Below are positions 40,996 through 50,578 of a stretch of DNA of 64,000 bases, one piece after another. The notes beneath the pieces were generated by a model. It saw only the letters and a program-made list of their open reading frames with translations, was not told the DNA's origin and did no database searches. The DNA comes from Nocardia aurantia (GTDB taxonomy: Bacteria > Actinomycetota > Actinomycetes > Mycobacteriales > Mycobacteriaceae): NCBI RefSeq assembly GCF_009604425.1, contig NZ_WEGI01000013.1, forward strand, positions 124,001 to 188,000. Direction: 5' to 3'. The first letter of the stretch is position 1. Every line of letters starts with the position of its first letter. Both the position numbers and the translations under genes were made by a program.

Positions 40996-43900
40996 ATGAC
41001 ACCCCGTCCGCTCACTTACGATGGCTTCAGGATGTCTGCAGATCACCGTGGCACCCCCAGCGCCGATGCCCCGGCCCGGGCACGCGCGGACGGGGAGGAA
41101 ACACACCCGCGCCCGACGAGGGACGAACTCGCGGCCGCGCCGGGTGGCACTGCGGGCACGCCACCCTCGTCGCCCGGCGCGGGATTGCGTCCGATCGGCG
41201 CCGGGCCGGCGGGCCGCGACCGACGCGATCCCGAAATGGGGCCGGCGGGTCACGACCGGCCCGATTCGAGCGCCGAGCCGGCCGGTGACGACCGGCGCGA
41301 TCCCCCCACCGGGTCGGCGGGTCACGACCGGCGCAATTCCGGAGCCGGGTCGGCGGGCCGCGACCGGCGCAATTCCGGAGCCGGGTCGGTGGGCCGCGAC
41401 CGGCACGATCCCGGGACCGATTCGGCGGGTGACGGCCGCCACAATTCCCGCGCCGGGACCGGGAGCGGTGCCGAACCCGGTTCCGGCACGCGGCTCGCGA
41501 TCGTTCGCGACGGACACGATTCGGGCACGGTGGCTACCGGTGCCGGTGATGGGCGCGATCCCGCCGGGCCGGGCGTCGCGGGGGTGGGATCGGTGCGGAT
41601 CGCGGTGCTGGGTGAGATCGCGGTGCGTCGCGACCACGAACTGGCCGCGCTCTCGGGCACCCGCGCCCGGCTGTTGGTCGCCGCGCTGGCCTCTCATCCC
41701 GGCCGCAGTCGCAGCGCCCAGGCCCTCATCGACGACGTCTGGGGCGAGCAGCCGCCGCGGGCCCCGATGAACGCCCTGCACACCCAGGTCTCCCGGCTGC
41801 GGTCGGCGCTGCCGGACGGTGTGCTCGAAATCGGCCCGGCGGGCTACCGGCTGGTGCTGAGCGAGGAGCAGGTCGATCTCACGCTGGCCCGCCGCCTGGA
41901 ACGCCGTGCGCGCGAATTGCATGCCGCCGGTGACGATTCCGGCTGCCTGGCCCTGGTCGCGCGGGCGCGGTCCCTGTGGCGCGGCGAACCCGGTGCGGAC
42001 CTGCCGTCCGGTGCGGTCGCCGCGGAACTGGCCGAACTGGCCGCCACCCGCTGGCACGCACTCGACGAGCTGGAACTCGCCGCCCGGGAGGCGAGCGGCG
42101 ATCTCGCCACCGCGGCGGCGATCGCTCGCCGGATCGCGGCCGACCGGCCCCTGGACGAACCCGCGCACGGCGCGCTGATGCGGTTGCTGGCCGCCGCGGG
42201 CCGCGCCAACGAGGCGCTCGAGGTGTTCGCCGCGCTGCGGGTGCGGCTGGCCGACGGGCTCGGCGCCGATCCGGGGCAGGCGCTGGTGGCCCTGCACACC
42301 GCCATCCTCCGGGGTGAGCCGATGTCCACCGCCACGCGCGAAGTGGTCCGGCCCGCCGCCCCCGAACCGGAGCGGCCCGATCCGGCGACGCCGGCCGCCA
42401 TCGGCCTGCGCTCGGCGCCGAATCCACTACTCGGCCGCGAGCAGGATCTGGTCGCGTTGCAGGAACATCTGGACAGCTCGCGGGTCACGACGATCCTCGG
42501 TCCCGGCGGCACCGGCAAGACCCGGGTCGCCAACGAGGTCGGCCTGCGGTCGGCCCGTGGTTTCCCGGTGGTCCTGGTCGAACTGGCCTCGGTACGCGCC
42601 GACACCGACGACGCGGAGGCGGCGCGCACCGAGGTGGAGGCCGCGATCAGCGCGACCCTCGGCGTCTCCGAATACGTGCCGGAGACCACCACGCTGCGGC
42701 CCGGCCAGCGCATCGACGCCCGACGGCGGCTGTTCGACGCCGTCGCGACCCGGCCGATGCTGCTCATCCTGGACAACTGCGAACATCTGATCGGCGCCGC
42801 CGCCGCGGTGGTCGCCGATCTGGTCGGCGTCTGCGACCGGCTGACCGTGCTCACCACCAGCCGCGCGCCGCTCGAGATCACCGCGGAGACGGTGTATCCG
42901 CTGCCGCCGCTGGCGGTCGACGCGCACGGTTCCCCGGCGACCGAACTGTTCGCCACCCGGGCCCGCGCGGTGCGGCCCTCGGCCCGCCTGGATCCGGAGG
43001 TGGTGGTGCGACTGTGCCGCACCCTGGACGGCCTGCCGCTGGCCATCGAACTGGCCGCGGCCCGGACCCGCACCATGAGCGTCGCCGAGATCGAATCCCG
43101 TCTGGATCACCGATTCGCGTTGCTGCGCAGCGGCGATCGCAATTCCCCGGAGCGCCACCGCACCCTGCACGCGGTGATCGACTGGAGCTGGAATCTGCTC
43201 GACGAACCGCAGCGGATCGCGCTGCGCCGGCTGTCCCGCTTTCCCGGCGGATTCACCCTCGCCGCAGCGGAATCCGTGCTCGCCGACGATCTCGACGATC
43301 CGATCTCGGCGGTGGACGGTCTGGTGAGCCAGTCGCTGCTGACCGTGCTCGACGACGAGGACGACGGCACCCGTTACCGAATGCTGGAAACCGTCAGGGA
43401 ATTCGGCGAGGAGCAGCTGGTCCGGACGGGCGAGCTCGACCTCGCGATGCGCCGGATGTCGCAGTGGGCAAGCGATTTCGCCGTCGACGTGATGATCCGC
43501 TATCCGATCGACGATCAGGTCGCGGTGGTGGTGTCGGTCGGCGCCGAACTCGACAACCTCACCTCGGTGCTGCGCTACGCGGTGGAGCACGAGGACGTCG
43601 AGACGGTCTACCGGGTGTTCCCGGTGCTGAGCGCGCTGTGGATGATGCGCGGTCATCACATGGAGGTGATGACCTGGGGCCGAAGGGTTTTCGACCTGAC
43701 CCCACCGGTACCGACCGAGCGGATCGGCGCGGATCTGCAGGCGCTGTCCTACGTCATGATGGCGATGCACCTGCTGGTCTCGGATCCGGCCCCGCGCCCG
43801 CTGGCCTGGCTGCGGATCCGGATGCGCCGGCTGCTGCGATCCGGTGTCGAGATGGACCCGCTGACCCGGTTCGTCGGCGAGCTGATGTCCTGCCCGCCCA

Positions 43901-44880
43901 CCATCGGGCGGGTGGGGCGGCTGCTCATCGCCGCGACCCGGCACAGCGAGCCCTCGGTCCGTTCCTCCGCGTGGCACCTGCGCGCGAATATCTTCGAAAA
44001 CGCCGGTGACGTAAGACTTTCCATGCGCGACACGCAACTCGCGATGACCGCCAACCCGCCCGGCAACATCTGGACCGAGGCCATGCTCTCCCAGCATCTC
44101 GGTCAGCTGGCGGGGCAATCCGGTCGCGATGTGGATGCGGCGGAGCACTACCGCCGTGCCATGGAGAATCTGAACCGGCTGCGGGCCCACGACGAGGCCG
44201 TCGAGATCCGCAGCTTCCTGGCGATCGCGTTGATCGGCATGGGCGATCTGGACGGCGCCCGGCGTGAGCTGGACATCGCGGCCGGTTACGTCGACGACGG
44301 CATGAATCCCGATGCTCCGGTGCTGCGCCCGAACCATCGGCGCGGCGCGGTGCAGGGCGCCCGGGCCGAACTCGCCCTCGCCGAGGGCGACGTCGAGGCC
44401 GGTCTCCAACGGTATCGCCAGGTCCTGCAGCTGTACGGCTGGCCGACGCCGGTGACCCCGACCGGTCCCGGTGACGCGATGATGGCCGCCGCCGTGCTCG
44501 ACGCGCATGTCCTGTACGACCGCCTGGACGCGGTGCCCGACCTGGCGCGGCAGGTGACGGCCGAGACGCTCGTCCGGTTCGCGCAGTATCCCGATCTGCC
44601 CCAGATCGGCTCGGTGGCCTGTGCGCTCGGCTCGTATCTGCTTGCGGTGGACCGATATCCGGACCGCGGCCGCGAACTGCTGGCGCTCGCGCCCCGGGTC
44701 GCCGGCCGGCAGGACAGCCCCTCGATGCGCTTCGAACGGCATCTGGCCCGGCATCCGCACGCGGCCTCCGACCGGGCGATGGCCGAACCGCGCAGGCGCG
44801 CAGCACGATTGGGCCGACGTTCCGCCGCCGGCCGGATCATGGATCTGGTGCGGGAACTGAGCGAGCTCCCCGATCTGTGA
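40996..44880 (+). CDS. AfsR/SARP-like BTAD transcriptional regulator with NTPase domain
   Basis: The product has 1294 residues. In order: a disordered head with seven 12-residue repeats (residues 71-154), a winged-helix OmpR/SARP domain (about 200-275; VRIAVLGEIAVRRDHELAAL), a BTAD domain (about 295-440), an NB-ARC/STAND NTPase (P-loop GPGGTGKTR near 503; LLILDNCEHL near 590; the family motif GLPLAIELAAARTR), and a TPR-like C-terminus. Such regulators couple nucleotide state to activation of secondary metabolism. GAGAGGA precedes ATG 40996; ATG 41032 and 40918 are alternatives. Its position between menA and an ABC exporter suggests possible local targets. Confidence 0.88.
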   Translation: MTPRPLTYDGFRMSADHRGTPSADAPARARADGEETHPRPTRDELAAAPGGTAGTPPSSPGAGLRPIGAGPAGRDRRDPEMGPAGHDRPDSSAEPAGDDRRDPPTGSAGHDRRNSGAGSAGRDRRNSGAGSVGRDRHDPGTDSAGDGRHNSRAGTGSGAEPGSGTRLAIVRDGHDSGTVATGAGDGRDPAGPGVAGVGSVRIAVLGEIAVRRDHELAALSGTRARLLVAALASHPGRSRSAQALIDDVWGEQPPRAPMNALHTQVSRLRSALPDGVLEIGPAGYRLVLSEEQVDLTLARRLERRARELHAAGDDSGCLALVARARSLWRGEPGADLPSGAVAAELAELAATRWHALDELELAAREASGDLATAAAIARRIAADRPLDEPAHGALMRLLAAAGRANEALEVFAALRVRLADGLGADPGQALVALHTAILRGEPMSTATREVVRPAAPEPERPDPATPAAIGLRSAPNPLLGREQDLVALQEHLDSSRVTTILGPGGTGKTRVANEVGLRSARGFPVVLVELASVRADTDDAEAARTEVEAAISATLGVSEYVPETTTLRPGQRIDARRRLFDAVATRPMLLILDNCEHLIGAAAAVVADLVGVCDRLTVLTTSRAPLEITAETVYPLPPLAVDAHGSPATELFATRARAVRPSARLDPEVVVRLCRTLDGLPLAIELAAARTRTMSVAEIESRLDHRFALLRSGDRNSPERHRTLHAVIDWSWNLLDEPQRIALRRLSRFPGGFTLAAAESVLADDLDDPISAVDGLVSQSLLTVLDDEDDGTRYRMLETVREFGEEQLVRTGELDLAMRRMSQWASDFAVDVMIRYPIDDQVAVVVSVGAELDNLTSVLRYAVEHEDVETVYRVFPVLSALWMMRGHHMEVMTWGRRVFDLTPPVPTERIGADLQALSYVMMAMHLLVSDPAPRPLAWLRIRMRRLLRSGVEMDPLTRFVGELMSCPPTIGRVGRLLIAATRHSEPSVRSSAWHLRANIFENAGDVRLSMRDTQLAMTANPPGNIWTEAMLSQHLGQLAGQSGRDVDAAEHYRRAMENLNRLRAHDEAVEIRSFLAIALIGMGDLDGARRELDIAAGYVDDGMNPDAPVLRPNHRRGAVQGARAELALAEGDVEAGLQRYRQVLQLYGWPTPVTPTGPGDAMMAAAVLDAHVLYDRLDAVPDLARQVTAETLVRFAQYPDLPQIGSVACALGSYLLAVDRYPDRGRELLALAPRVAGRQDSPSMRFERHLARHPHAASDRAMAEPRRRAARLGRRSAAGRIMDLVRELSELPDL
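41206..41457 (+). repeat. 36-bp in-frame minisatellite, seven units
   Basis: Seven units each encode twelve residues of the form (P/S)AGxDRRxxxxx, for example SAGHDRRNSGAG and SAGRDRRNSGAG. The two most alike units are adjacent, consistent with recent slippage. Confidence 0.9.
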
Positions 44881-44923
44881 GAACCGGTCCGGTCTGTCAT
44901 CGAGATCGTCCGGGAAAAGCGTT

Positions 44924-44953
44924 GCCCGCCGGACTCTTCCGAGTCCGGCGGGC
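44924..44953. terminator. 13-bp perfect hairpin between convergent genes
   Basis: GCCCGCCGGACTC (44924-44936) pairs with 44941-44953 around TTCC, followed by an AT-rich GATATTT. It separates the BTAD regulator from the ABC permease. Confidence 0.75.
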
Positions 44954-44976
44954 GATATTTCACAGTGCGGTGCGGG

Positions 44977-45816
44977 TCAGGCCCGGCGCATGTAGGCCCG
45001 GACCGCGAGCGGAGCGAAGATCACGATCACGATCGCGGAACCGACCAGGGACCACAGCAGGTTGGTGGTGTACAGGTTGCCGTTCATCAGTTCCCGGCAG
45101 GCGCTCACCATGTAGTAGATCGGATTCGCCTTGTTGATCCCCTGTATCCAGCCCGGCATGGTGCTGACCAGGGCGAAGGCGCCGGACATGAACGTGAGCG
45201 GGAACATGATCATCATCGAGATGCCCTGCACCGAGGCCGCGCTCTTACCGGTGACGCCGACCAGCGCCCAGATCCAGCTGACCGCGAAGGAGCAGAACAC
45301 CACGACCAGTCCGGCGACCACCACACCGGTGACCCCACCGGCCGGGCGGTAGCCGAGGATCAGGCCCATCACGATGGTGAGAACCGTGGCGATGCCGTAC
45401 CGCGCCATATCGGCGATCAGCGCCCCGGCCAGGGCCGAGATGCGGGCGATGGGCAGGGACTTGAAGCGATCGAAGACGCCCTTGTCCATATCCTCACGCA
45501 GCTGGGTGCCGGTGACCACGGAGGTCAGCACGACGGTCTGCACCAGGATGCCGGGAATCAGCACGGGCAGATAGTTGTGCACGCTGCCGCCGATCGCGCC
45601 ACCGAAGATGTACGCGAACAGCGCGGTGAACAGGATCGGCTGAATGGTGACGTCGAACAGCTGCTCGGGGTTGTGCTTGATCTTGAGCAGGCCGCGGTAC
45701 GCCATCGTGAGCGAGTTGGCCGCGGTCTGCTTCAGCGAGATGTGGTCGACGGCGGCCGGGAGCGCCCGGGCCGCGTGCCGCCCGGGGGCCGGGGCGGCGA
45801 TGGTGGTGGTGGTCAT
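44977..45816 (-). CDS. ABC-2 type exporter permease (DrrB-like)
   Basis: The 279-residue permease has six hydrophobic helices and the ABC-2 family signature region YYMVSACRELMNGN near the C-terminus. The N-terminal cytoplasmic segment (residues 1-55) carries LTMAYRGLLKIKHNPEQL. It works with the overlapping ATPase (ATGA at 45813) to export a hydrophobic compound, drug or lipid. Confidence 0.9.
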   Translation of the reverse strand: MTTTTIAAPAPGRHAARALPAAVDHISLKQTAANSLTMAYRGLLKIKHNPEQLFDVTIQPILFTALFAYIFGGAIGGSVHNYLPVLIPGILVQTVVLTSVVTGTQLREDMDKGVFDRFKSLPIARISALAGALIADMARYGIATVLTIVMGLILGYRPAGGVTGVVVAGLVVVFCSFAVSWIWALVGVTGKSAASVQGISMMIMFPLTFMSGAFALVSTMPGWIQGINKANPIYYMVSACRELMNGNLYTTNLLWSLVGSAIVIVIFAPLAVRAYMRRA

Positions 45817-46820
45817 GCTGCTTCCTCCACGTCTTCGTTCTGGTCTTCGGCGCCGTGCCCGGTGAGTGCGAAGAACACCTCGTCCAGGCTCGGCTTGCTG
45901 ACATTGATCTCGTCGATGCGGATGTCGTGGTCCCGCAACCGGATCAGCAGATCCACGGTCACGCTGGCGTCGTGCAGGGGTGCGGTGATCCGCCCGGCCT
46001 CCGGGCTGATGCTGACTTCGACCGGCTTGCCGGCCGCGCGGGACAGGAATTCGCCGACCAGCTCGCGGGCCGCCGGGAGCAGGTCCCGGTCGGCCAGGGT
46101 GAGCTGCAGGGCGGACAGTCCGACCGAGGCCTTCAACTCGTCGGAGGTACCGTCGGCGATCACCTTGCCGTGGTCGATGACCGCGATCCGGTCGGCCAGT
46201 TGGTCGGCCTCGTCCAGGTACTGGGTGGTCAGCAGCACGGTCGCGCCCTCGCGGACCAGGCGGCGGATGGTCTCCCACATCTGGGCGCGGGTGCGCGGGT
46301 CCAGGCCGGTGGTCGGCTCGTCCAGGAACAGCAGCGGCGGGGCGGCGATCAGGCTGGCGGCCAGATCCAGTCGCCGGCGCATACCACCGGAGAAGTTCTC
46401 CAGCGGCTTGTTCGCGGCCTCGGTCAGGCCGAACTCCTCCAGCAGTTCGGCGGCCTTGCGGCGGGAATCGGCCCGGCTCAGGCCGAGCAGCCGGGAGAAG
46501 ATGATCAGGTTCTCGGTGGCGCTGAGCTTCTCGTCGACCGAGGCGTACTGCCCCGTGACGCCGATCAGCGAGCGGACCGCGGTCGGCTCCCGCTGCACAT
46601 CGCGGCCGAAGACGCGGGCACTGCCGCCGTCGGGCCGCAGCAGCGTCGCGAGCATGCGGATGGTGGTGGTCTTGCCGGCCCCGTTCGGGCCCAGCACGCC
46701 GTACACGGCGCCCTGCGGCACCGTCAGGCTCACGCCGTCGACGGCCCGCTGCTCCCCGAAGACCTTGACCAGCCCGTCCGCCTCGATGGCAAGAACATCA
46801 GCAGGTGCGTTAGAAGTCAT
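45813..46820 (-). CDS. Daunorubicin-resistance (DrrA)-type ABC transporter ATPase
   Basis: The 335-residue ATPase has Walker A GPNGAGKTTT, the Q-loop GVTGQYASVDEKLS, signature NFSGGMRRRLDLAASL, Walker B LLFLDEPTTGLDPRTR and the H-loop LLTTQYLDEAD. The C-terminal extension (residues about 230-320) is the DrrA-type regulatory domain. ATG 46820 is used; the ORF extension to 46907 is non-homologous. Three CTTGCA-type direct repeats lie just upstream. Confidence 0.92.
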   Translation of the reverse strand: MTSNAPADVLAIEADGLVKVFGEQRAVDGVSLTVPQGAVYGVLGPNGAGKTTTIRMLATLLRPDGGSARVFGRDVQREPTAVRSLIGVTGQYASVDEKLSATENLIIFSRLLGLSRADSRRKAAELLEEFGLTEAANKPLENFSGGMRRRLDLAASLIAAPPLLFLDEPTTGLDPRTRAQMWETIRRLVREGATVLLTTQYLDEADQLADRIAVIDHGKVIADGTSDELKASVGLSALQLTLADRDLLPAARELVGEFLSRAAGKPVEVSISPEAGRITAPLHDASVTVDLLIRLRDHDIRIDEINVSKPSLDEVFFALTGHGAEDQNEDVEEAA

Positions 46821-46843
46821 GCCAGTAACTGTGCGGGGGCCGT

Positions 46844-46894
46844 CTTGCACGGCTCTTGCACCGTGATGGCGCTCCGGCGACAGTCTTCTTGCAT
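46844..46894. promoter_or_regulatory. CTTGCAC direct repeats upstream of the ABC exporter
   Basis: CTTGCAC at 46844-46850 and 46854-46861 (10-bp period, one helical turn) and CTTGCAT at 46888-46894 lie 25-75 bp upstream of the ATPase start. On the gene strand they read GTGCAAG. The rest of the 301-bp gap to menE (46821-47121) shows no gene. Confidence 0.45.
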
Positions 46895-47121
46895 GCTGTC
46901 GCACCAACCGGCAGCGGCGACAGTGGCCGCGATCCGCGCAGGTCCGACCGGAAATTGGCCGAGACGCGAGGCCGGCCGGTCCGGCACGGGTGCACGGGGC
47001 CGCCCGCAGCGGACCCCGGGCGCCACGTGGTCGCGTAATTCCCCGAAAGCGGTGTGGCGACCGGCACGACGGCCGCCCGGGCCGACGTGCGGGTGCGGCC
47101 CGTGCGTAAGGGCCGCCGAAC

Positions 47122-48282
47122 TCAGTGGGCGGAGTCGGCGAGCAGGCGTTCGCGCAGCCGGCCGCGGTCGGGCTTGCCCGGACCGCGCATCGGGATCTCG
47201 TCGACCAGGGACAGTTCGCGCGGGGCGGCCACCGCGTCGAGTTCGGCCACCACGTAGTCGCGCAGTTCCTCCAGGGTCGGTGTGGCCCCGGCGACCGGCA
47301 CGACGGCGACCGCGACCCGCTGGCCCAGCCGATCGTCGGGCAGCCCCAGCACGACCACCTCGGAGATCGCGGGATGGTTCGCGAGCACGGCCTCGACCAC
47401 CTGCGGGATCACCACCAGGCCGCCGGTCATGATGGCCTCGTCCAGGCGGCCGGTGATCCGGAGGACGCCGTCCTCGACGACGCCGGCGTCGTCGGTGCGG
47501 AACCAGCCGGGTTCGGCGAAGGCGGGATGGTCGGGCAGACCGCGGTAGCCGTTGGCCAGCATCGCGCCACCGAGCAGTACCCGGCCGTCCTCGATCCGCA
47601 CCTCGGTGCCGCGCAGCGGCACGCCCTCGTAGACGCAGCCGCCGCAGGTCTCGCTCATGCCGTAGGTGCGCACGATCGTGATACCGAGCTCGCGGGCGTG
47701 TTCCAGCACCGGCTTCGGCGTGGCGGCGCCGCCCACGAGGACCGCGTCGAGGGCGGCCAGCGCCGCCACGCCCGCCGGTTCCTCCAGGGCCTTGATCAGC
47801 TGGGTCGGCACCAGCGAGGTGTAGCGCCGCGACCCCTTCATCCCGGACACCGCCGACGCCAGCCCGTCGGGCAGGAAACCATCGGAGACGTCGAGGACCG
47901 CCGGTTCGATACCGGCCAGGATGCTGCGCAGCAACACCTGGATGCCGGCGATGTGGTGGGTCGGCAGCGCGAGCAGCCACTGCCCGGGGCCGCCGAGTCG
48001 CTCGTGGGTGGCGTCGCCGCTGGCCCGCAGCGCGGCGGCGGACAGCATCGCGCCCTTCGGCACGCCGGTGGTCCCCGAGGTGGTGACCACCAGGGCCACA
48101 TCGTCCTCGATGGGTTCACCGGGCTGCAGCGCGCTGGACAGCCGGTGGCTCTCGCGGCGGTCGCCGGTGGGGATGGGGAGCCAGGCCGGACCGCCGCCGT
48201 CCAGCGCCTCGCGCAGGTGCGGCAGGACCTCACCCACCGCGGCGCCGGTGGGCATGGGAAGGGTCCGCAGGGTGCTGCTCAC
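47122..48282 (-). CDS. menE: o-Succinylbenzoate-CoA ligase
   Basis: MenE activates o-succinylbenzoate with CoA and ATP for MenB. The ANL-fold protein (386 residues from GTG 48282) has the P-loop VVTTSGTTGVPKG, the motif YGMSETCGGCVY, the hinge FRTDDAG and the C-terminal catalytic lysine region in RGPGKPDRGRL. A TTG at 48321 that overlaps the preceding stop (TTGA) is a real alternative; neither start has a good RBS. Confidence 0.92.
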   Translation of the reverse strand: MSSTLRTLPMPTGAAVGEVLPHLREALDGGGPAWLPIPTGDRRESHRLSSALQPGEPIEDDVALVVTTSGTTGVPKGAMLSAAALRASGDATHERLGGPGQWLLALPTHHIAGIQVLLRSILAGIEPAVLDVSDGFLPDGLASAVSGMKGSRRYTSLVPTQLIKALEEPAGVAALAALDAVLVGGAATPKPVLEHARELGITIVRTYGMSETCGGCVYEGVPLRGTEVRIEDGRVLLGGAMLANGYRGLPDHPAFAEPGWFRTDDAGVVEDGVLRITGRLDEAIMTGGLVVIPQVVEAVLANHPAISEVVVLGLPDDRLGQRVAVAVVPVAGATPTLEELRDYVVAELDAVAAPRELSLVDEIPMRGPGKPDRGRLRERLLADSAH

Positions 48283-48317
48283 GTTCGCGATCGTGTCATG
48301 TGTCGAGGGTTCACCAG

Positions 48318-48989
48318 TCAACGGGTCCGTGGTTCCGGATTATCGGGAAGGGGATGGATCGAGGTCGGCCAATCGGACGACGGTGTCCCCAGCGGCCATC
48401 CACCGGCTGCGAGCCGGGAGGCCACTCGAGCGATATCGTCCTCGCCCGGTTGCTCTTTGGCAACTCGGGCGATCGCCTCCTCGATCTCGTGGCGGGCGAT
48501 CTCCTCGTCGTCGCCGCGTTCGTGCACCAGCTCCTCGACGATCATGTGCACCTCGTAATCGGTCAGCCGCCGGTGCAGCACCGCCAGCAGCGCCACATAG
48601 TCGGTCCGGGGGATGCCCTGCGGATATCCGGCCCGCAGCCAGGACAGCACCTTGCCCAGAACCGACGGCGATTCCGCCCCCTCGGGCCGCCGGCGCAAGC
48701 GCAGGGCATCCGCCGCGGTGGTGGCCGTCCGGACCACACCGGGTGCGCCGGCTCCGATCGCCGTGCGGTCGCCGCCGCTCCCGGAGTCGGCCGTGGCCGC
48801 GTCGGTAGCGTCACGGTTCACCGGTTCGCCGCCGGACGCCGCGGGTTCCGTCCCGGTATCGCCCGGACCGGACTCCACCGTGCCGGCGGCCGCGGGACTT
48901 CCGGGTGCGGGACCGGGCGCGCCGGGCGACCGCGCCGGGCGGGAGTCCCCTGCGGCCGGGTCGTGGTCGGCCGGGGTCGGATCGGGCAC
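48318..48989 (-). CDS. DUF3349 protein with disordered N-terminus
   Basis: The 223-residue protein has an N-terminal 110-residue Ala/Pro/Gly-rich region and a C-terminal DUF3349 helical domain (VLGKVLSWLRAGYPQGIPRT, then YVALLAVLHRRLTDYEVHMI, then RHEIEEAIARVAKEQP). The family (Rv0543c type) is structurally known as a helical bundle with unknown role. The GTG at 48989 follows AAAGGTGA. It lies in the menE-pitA gene run. Confidence 0.82.
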   Translation of the reverse strand: MPDPTPADHDPAAGDSRPARSPGAPGPAPGSPAAAGTVESGPGDTGTEPAASGGEPVNRDATDAATADSGSGGDRTAIGAGAPGVVRTATTAADALRLRRRPEGAESPSVLGKVLSWLRAGYPQGIPRTDYVALLAVLHRRLTDYEVHMIVEELVHERGDDEEIARHEIEEAIARVAKEQPGEDDIARVASRLAAGGWPLGTPSSDWPTSIHPLPDNPEPRTR

Positions 48990-49015
48990 GAGGGTCACCT
49001 TTCTGTGGTCCGGGA

Positions 49016-49291
49016 TCAGGACTGCCCGAACAGGTGGATACCGAACCGGGTGGCGAGAAACGCCTTGGCCACGAACAGGACTCCGGCGACGGCGATCCCG
49101 AGTACCAGCGCGTAGCAGAGCAGCGCGCCCGCCCCGGCCGCGCGGCGGATCGAGGCCGCCGTCGCGGGGTCGCGGTATCGCGACTGCCACCGGACCCCGA
49201 CCGCGAACACGGCGGGCAGTCCGGCGCCGAGCAGCAGCGCGGCGAGCGTGACCCGGCCGAGATCCTTCAGGTCGGTCAGCAAGGTGTGCAC
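49016..49291 (-). CDS. Small two-helix membrane protein (Rv0544c type)
   Basis: The 91-residue protein has an N-terminal helix (LAALLLGAGLPAVFAVGV), a basic loop and a second helix (ALLCYALVLGIAVAGVLFVA). The GTG start follows AGGAGC. It sits between the Pit transporter and the DUF3349 gene, as in M. tuberculosis (from memory), and may be a Pit accessory subunit. Confidence 0.78.
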   Translation of the reverse strand: MHTLLTDLKDLGRVTLAALLLGAGLPAVFAVGVRWQSRYRDPATAASIRRAAGAGALLCYALVLGIAVAGVLFVAKAFLATRFGIHLFGQS

Positions 49292-49300
49292 GAGCGGCTC

Positions 49301-50506
49301 CTAGCCGATCGATTCGGTCATCGGACGTGGCCCGGCGGGGGGACCCGGCGGGGGAGCGGGCGGTCCGGGCCCCTGCCAATCGTCGTTGACATTGCTCGGG
49401 CGCACCGGATGCCGGCGCGCCCGCGCGAACAGATATCCGGCCAGCAGGATGAGCACTGTGAACACCACCAGCACCCCGGCGAGGCCACCGATCGCGTGCG
49501 CGCCCGCCCGGCACAGGGCGCCGGTGAGCGCGGCGGCCGGCAGGGTCAGCAGCCAGGCCACCACCATCCGGCCCAGGACGCCCCAGCGCACCTCGGCACC
49601 GGGCCGGCCCAGACCGGTGCCGAGGATGGCGCCGGTGACCGTTTGCGTGGTCGACAGCGGCATGCCGAAGTGCGCGGAGGTGAGGATGATGGCCGCGCTG
49701 GTGGATTCGGCGGCCAGCCCCTGCGGCGGCGCGATGTCGACCAGTCCCTTGCCGAGGGTGCGGATGATCCGCCAGCCGCCCAGCGCGGTGCCGGCGGCGA
49801 TGGCGATCGCGCAGGCGGTGATCACCCACAGCGGCAGCGAATCCGCCGGGCTCCGGCTGCCGTAGGCGATCAGCGCCAGGAAGATGATCCCCATGGTCTT
49901 CTGCGCGTCGTTGGTGCCGTGCGCCAGCGACACCAGCGACGCCGACCCGATCTGTCCCCAGCGGAAGGCGGTGTCGACCACGCGACGGTCGCTGGTCGCG
50001 GTGATCCGGTAGATCAGCCGGGTGGCGATCCCGGCCACCAGCGCCGCCACCACCGGTGACAGGACGGCCGGCACCAGGATCTTGGTGACCACGCCCTGTT
50101 TCCCGGCCGACCAGATCACCCCGTCGAAGCCCACCGCCGCCACGGTGGCGCCGATGAGACCGCCGAACAGGGCGTGCGAGGAACTCGACGGCAGGCCGAA
50201 CAGCCAGGTGAGCAGATTCCAGGTGATGCCGCCGACCAGTCCGGCGAACACGATCTCCAGCAGATCCGCGCCGCCGAGGTGCTCGAGCCGGACGATGCCC
50301 TCCGCGACGGTGGCCGCGACCGCCACGCTGAGGTAGGCGCCGACCAGATTCAACACTCCCGACAGCAGCACGGCCGCACGCGGTTTCAGCGCGCCGGTCG
50401 CGATCGAGGTGGCCATCGCGTTGGCGGTGTCGTGGAAGCCGTTGGTGAAGTCGAAGCCGAGGGCGGTGACGACGACGATGATCAGGATGACGAGTTCGGC
50501 GGACAC
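49301..50506 (-). CDS. pitA: PiT-family inorganic phosphate transporter
   Basis: The 401-residue protein has the PiT duplicated signature: GFDFTNGFHDTANAMATSIA near the N-terminus and VSLAHGTNDAQKTMGIIFLA in the second half, with about ten transmembrane helices. It imports metal-phosphate by proton symport. The C-terminal tail is Pro/Gly-rich. GTG 50506 starts the first helix. Confidence 0.94.
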   Translation of the reverse strand: MSAELVILIIVVVTALGFDFTNGFHDTANAMATSIATGALKPRAAVLLSGVLNLVGAYLSVAVAATVAEGIVRLEHLGGADLLEIVFAGLVGGITWNLLTWLFGLPSSSSHALFGGLIGATVAAVGFDGVIWSAGKQGVVTKILVPAVLSPVVAALVAGIATRLIYRITATSDRRVVDTAFRWGQIGSASLVSLAHGTNDAQKTMGIIFLALIAYGSRSPADSLPLWVITACAIAIAAGTALGGWRIIRTLGKGLVDIAPPQGLAAESTSAAIILTSAHFGMPLSTTQTVTGAILGTGLGRPGAEVRWGVLGRMVVAWLLTLPAAALTGALCRAGAHAIGGLAGVLVVFTVLILLAGYLFARARRHPVRPSNVNDDWQGPGPPAPPPGPPAGPRPMTESIG

Positions 50507-50578
50507 GCCCCAAGTGTTCCCCAGAGATTAGCTGAGGGGTCGAAGCGTCACCGAGTTGTCGGCGGATCGATGCCGGCG

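Noticed and set aside
46821..46907. Longer N-terminus for the ABC ATPase
   Set aside because: The extension is Arg/His-rich and non-homologous, and runs over the promoter repeats.
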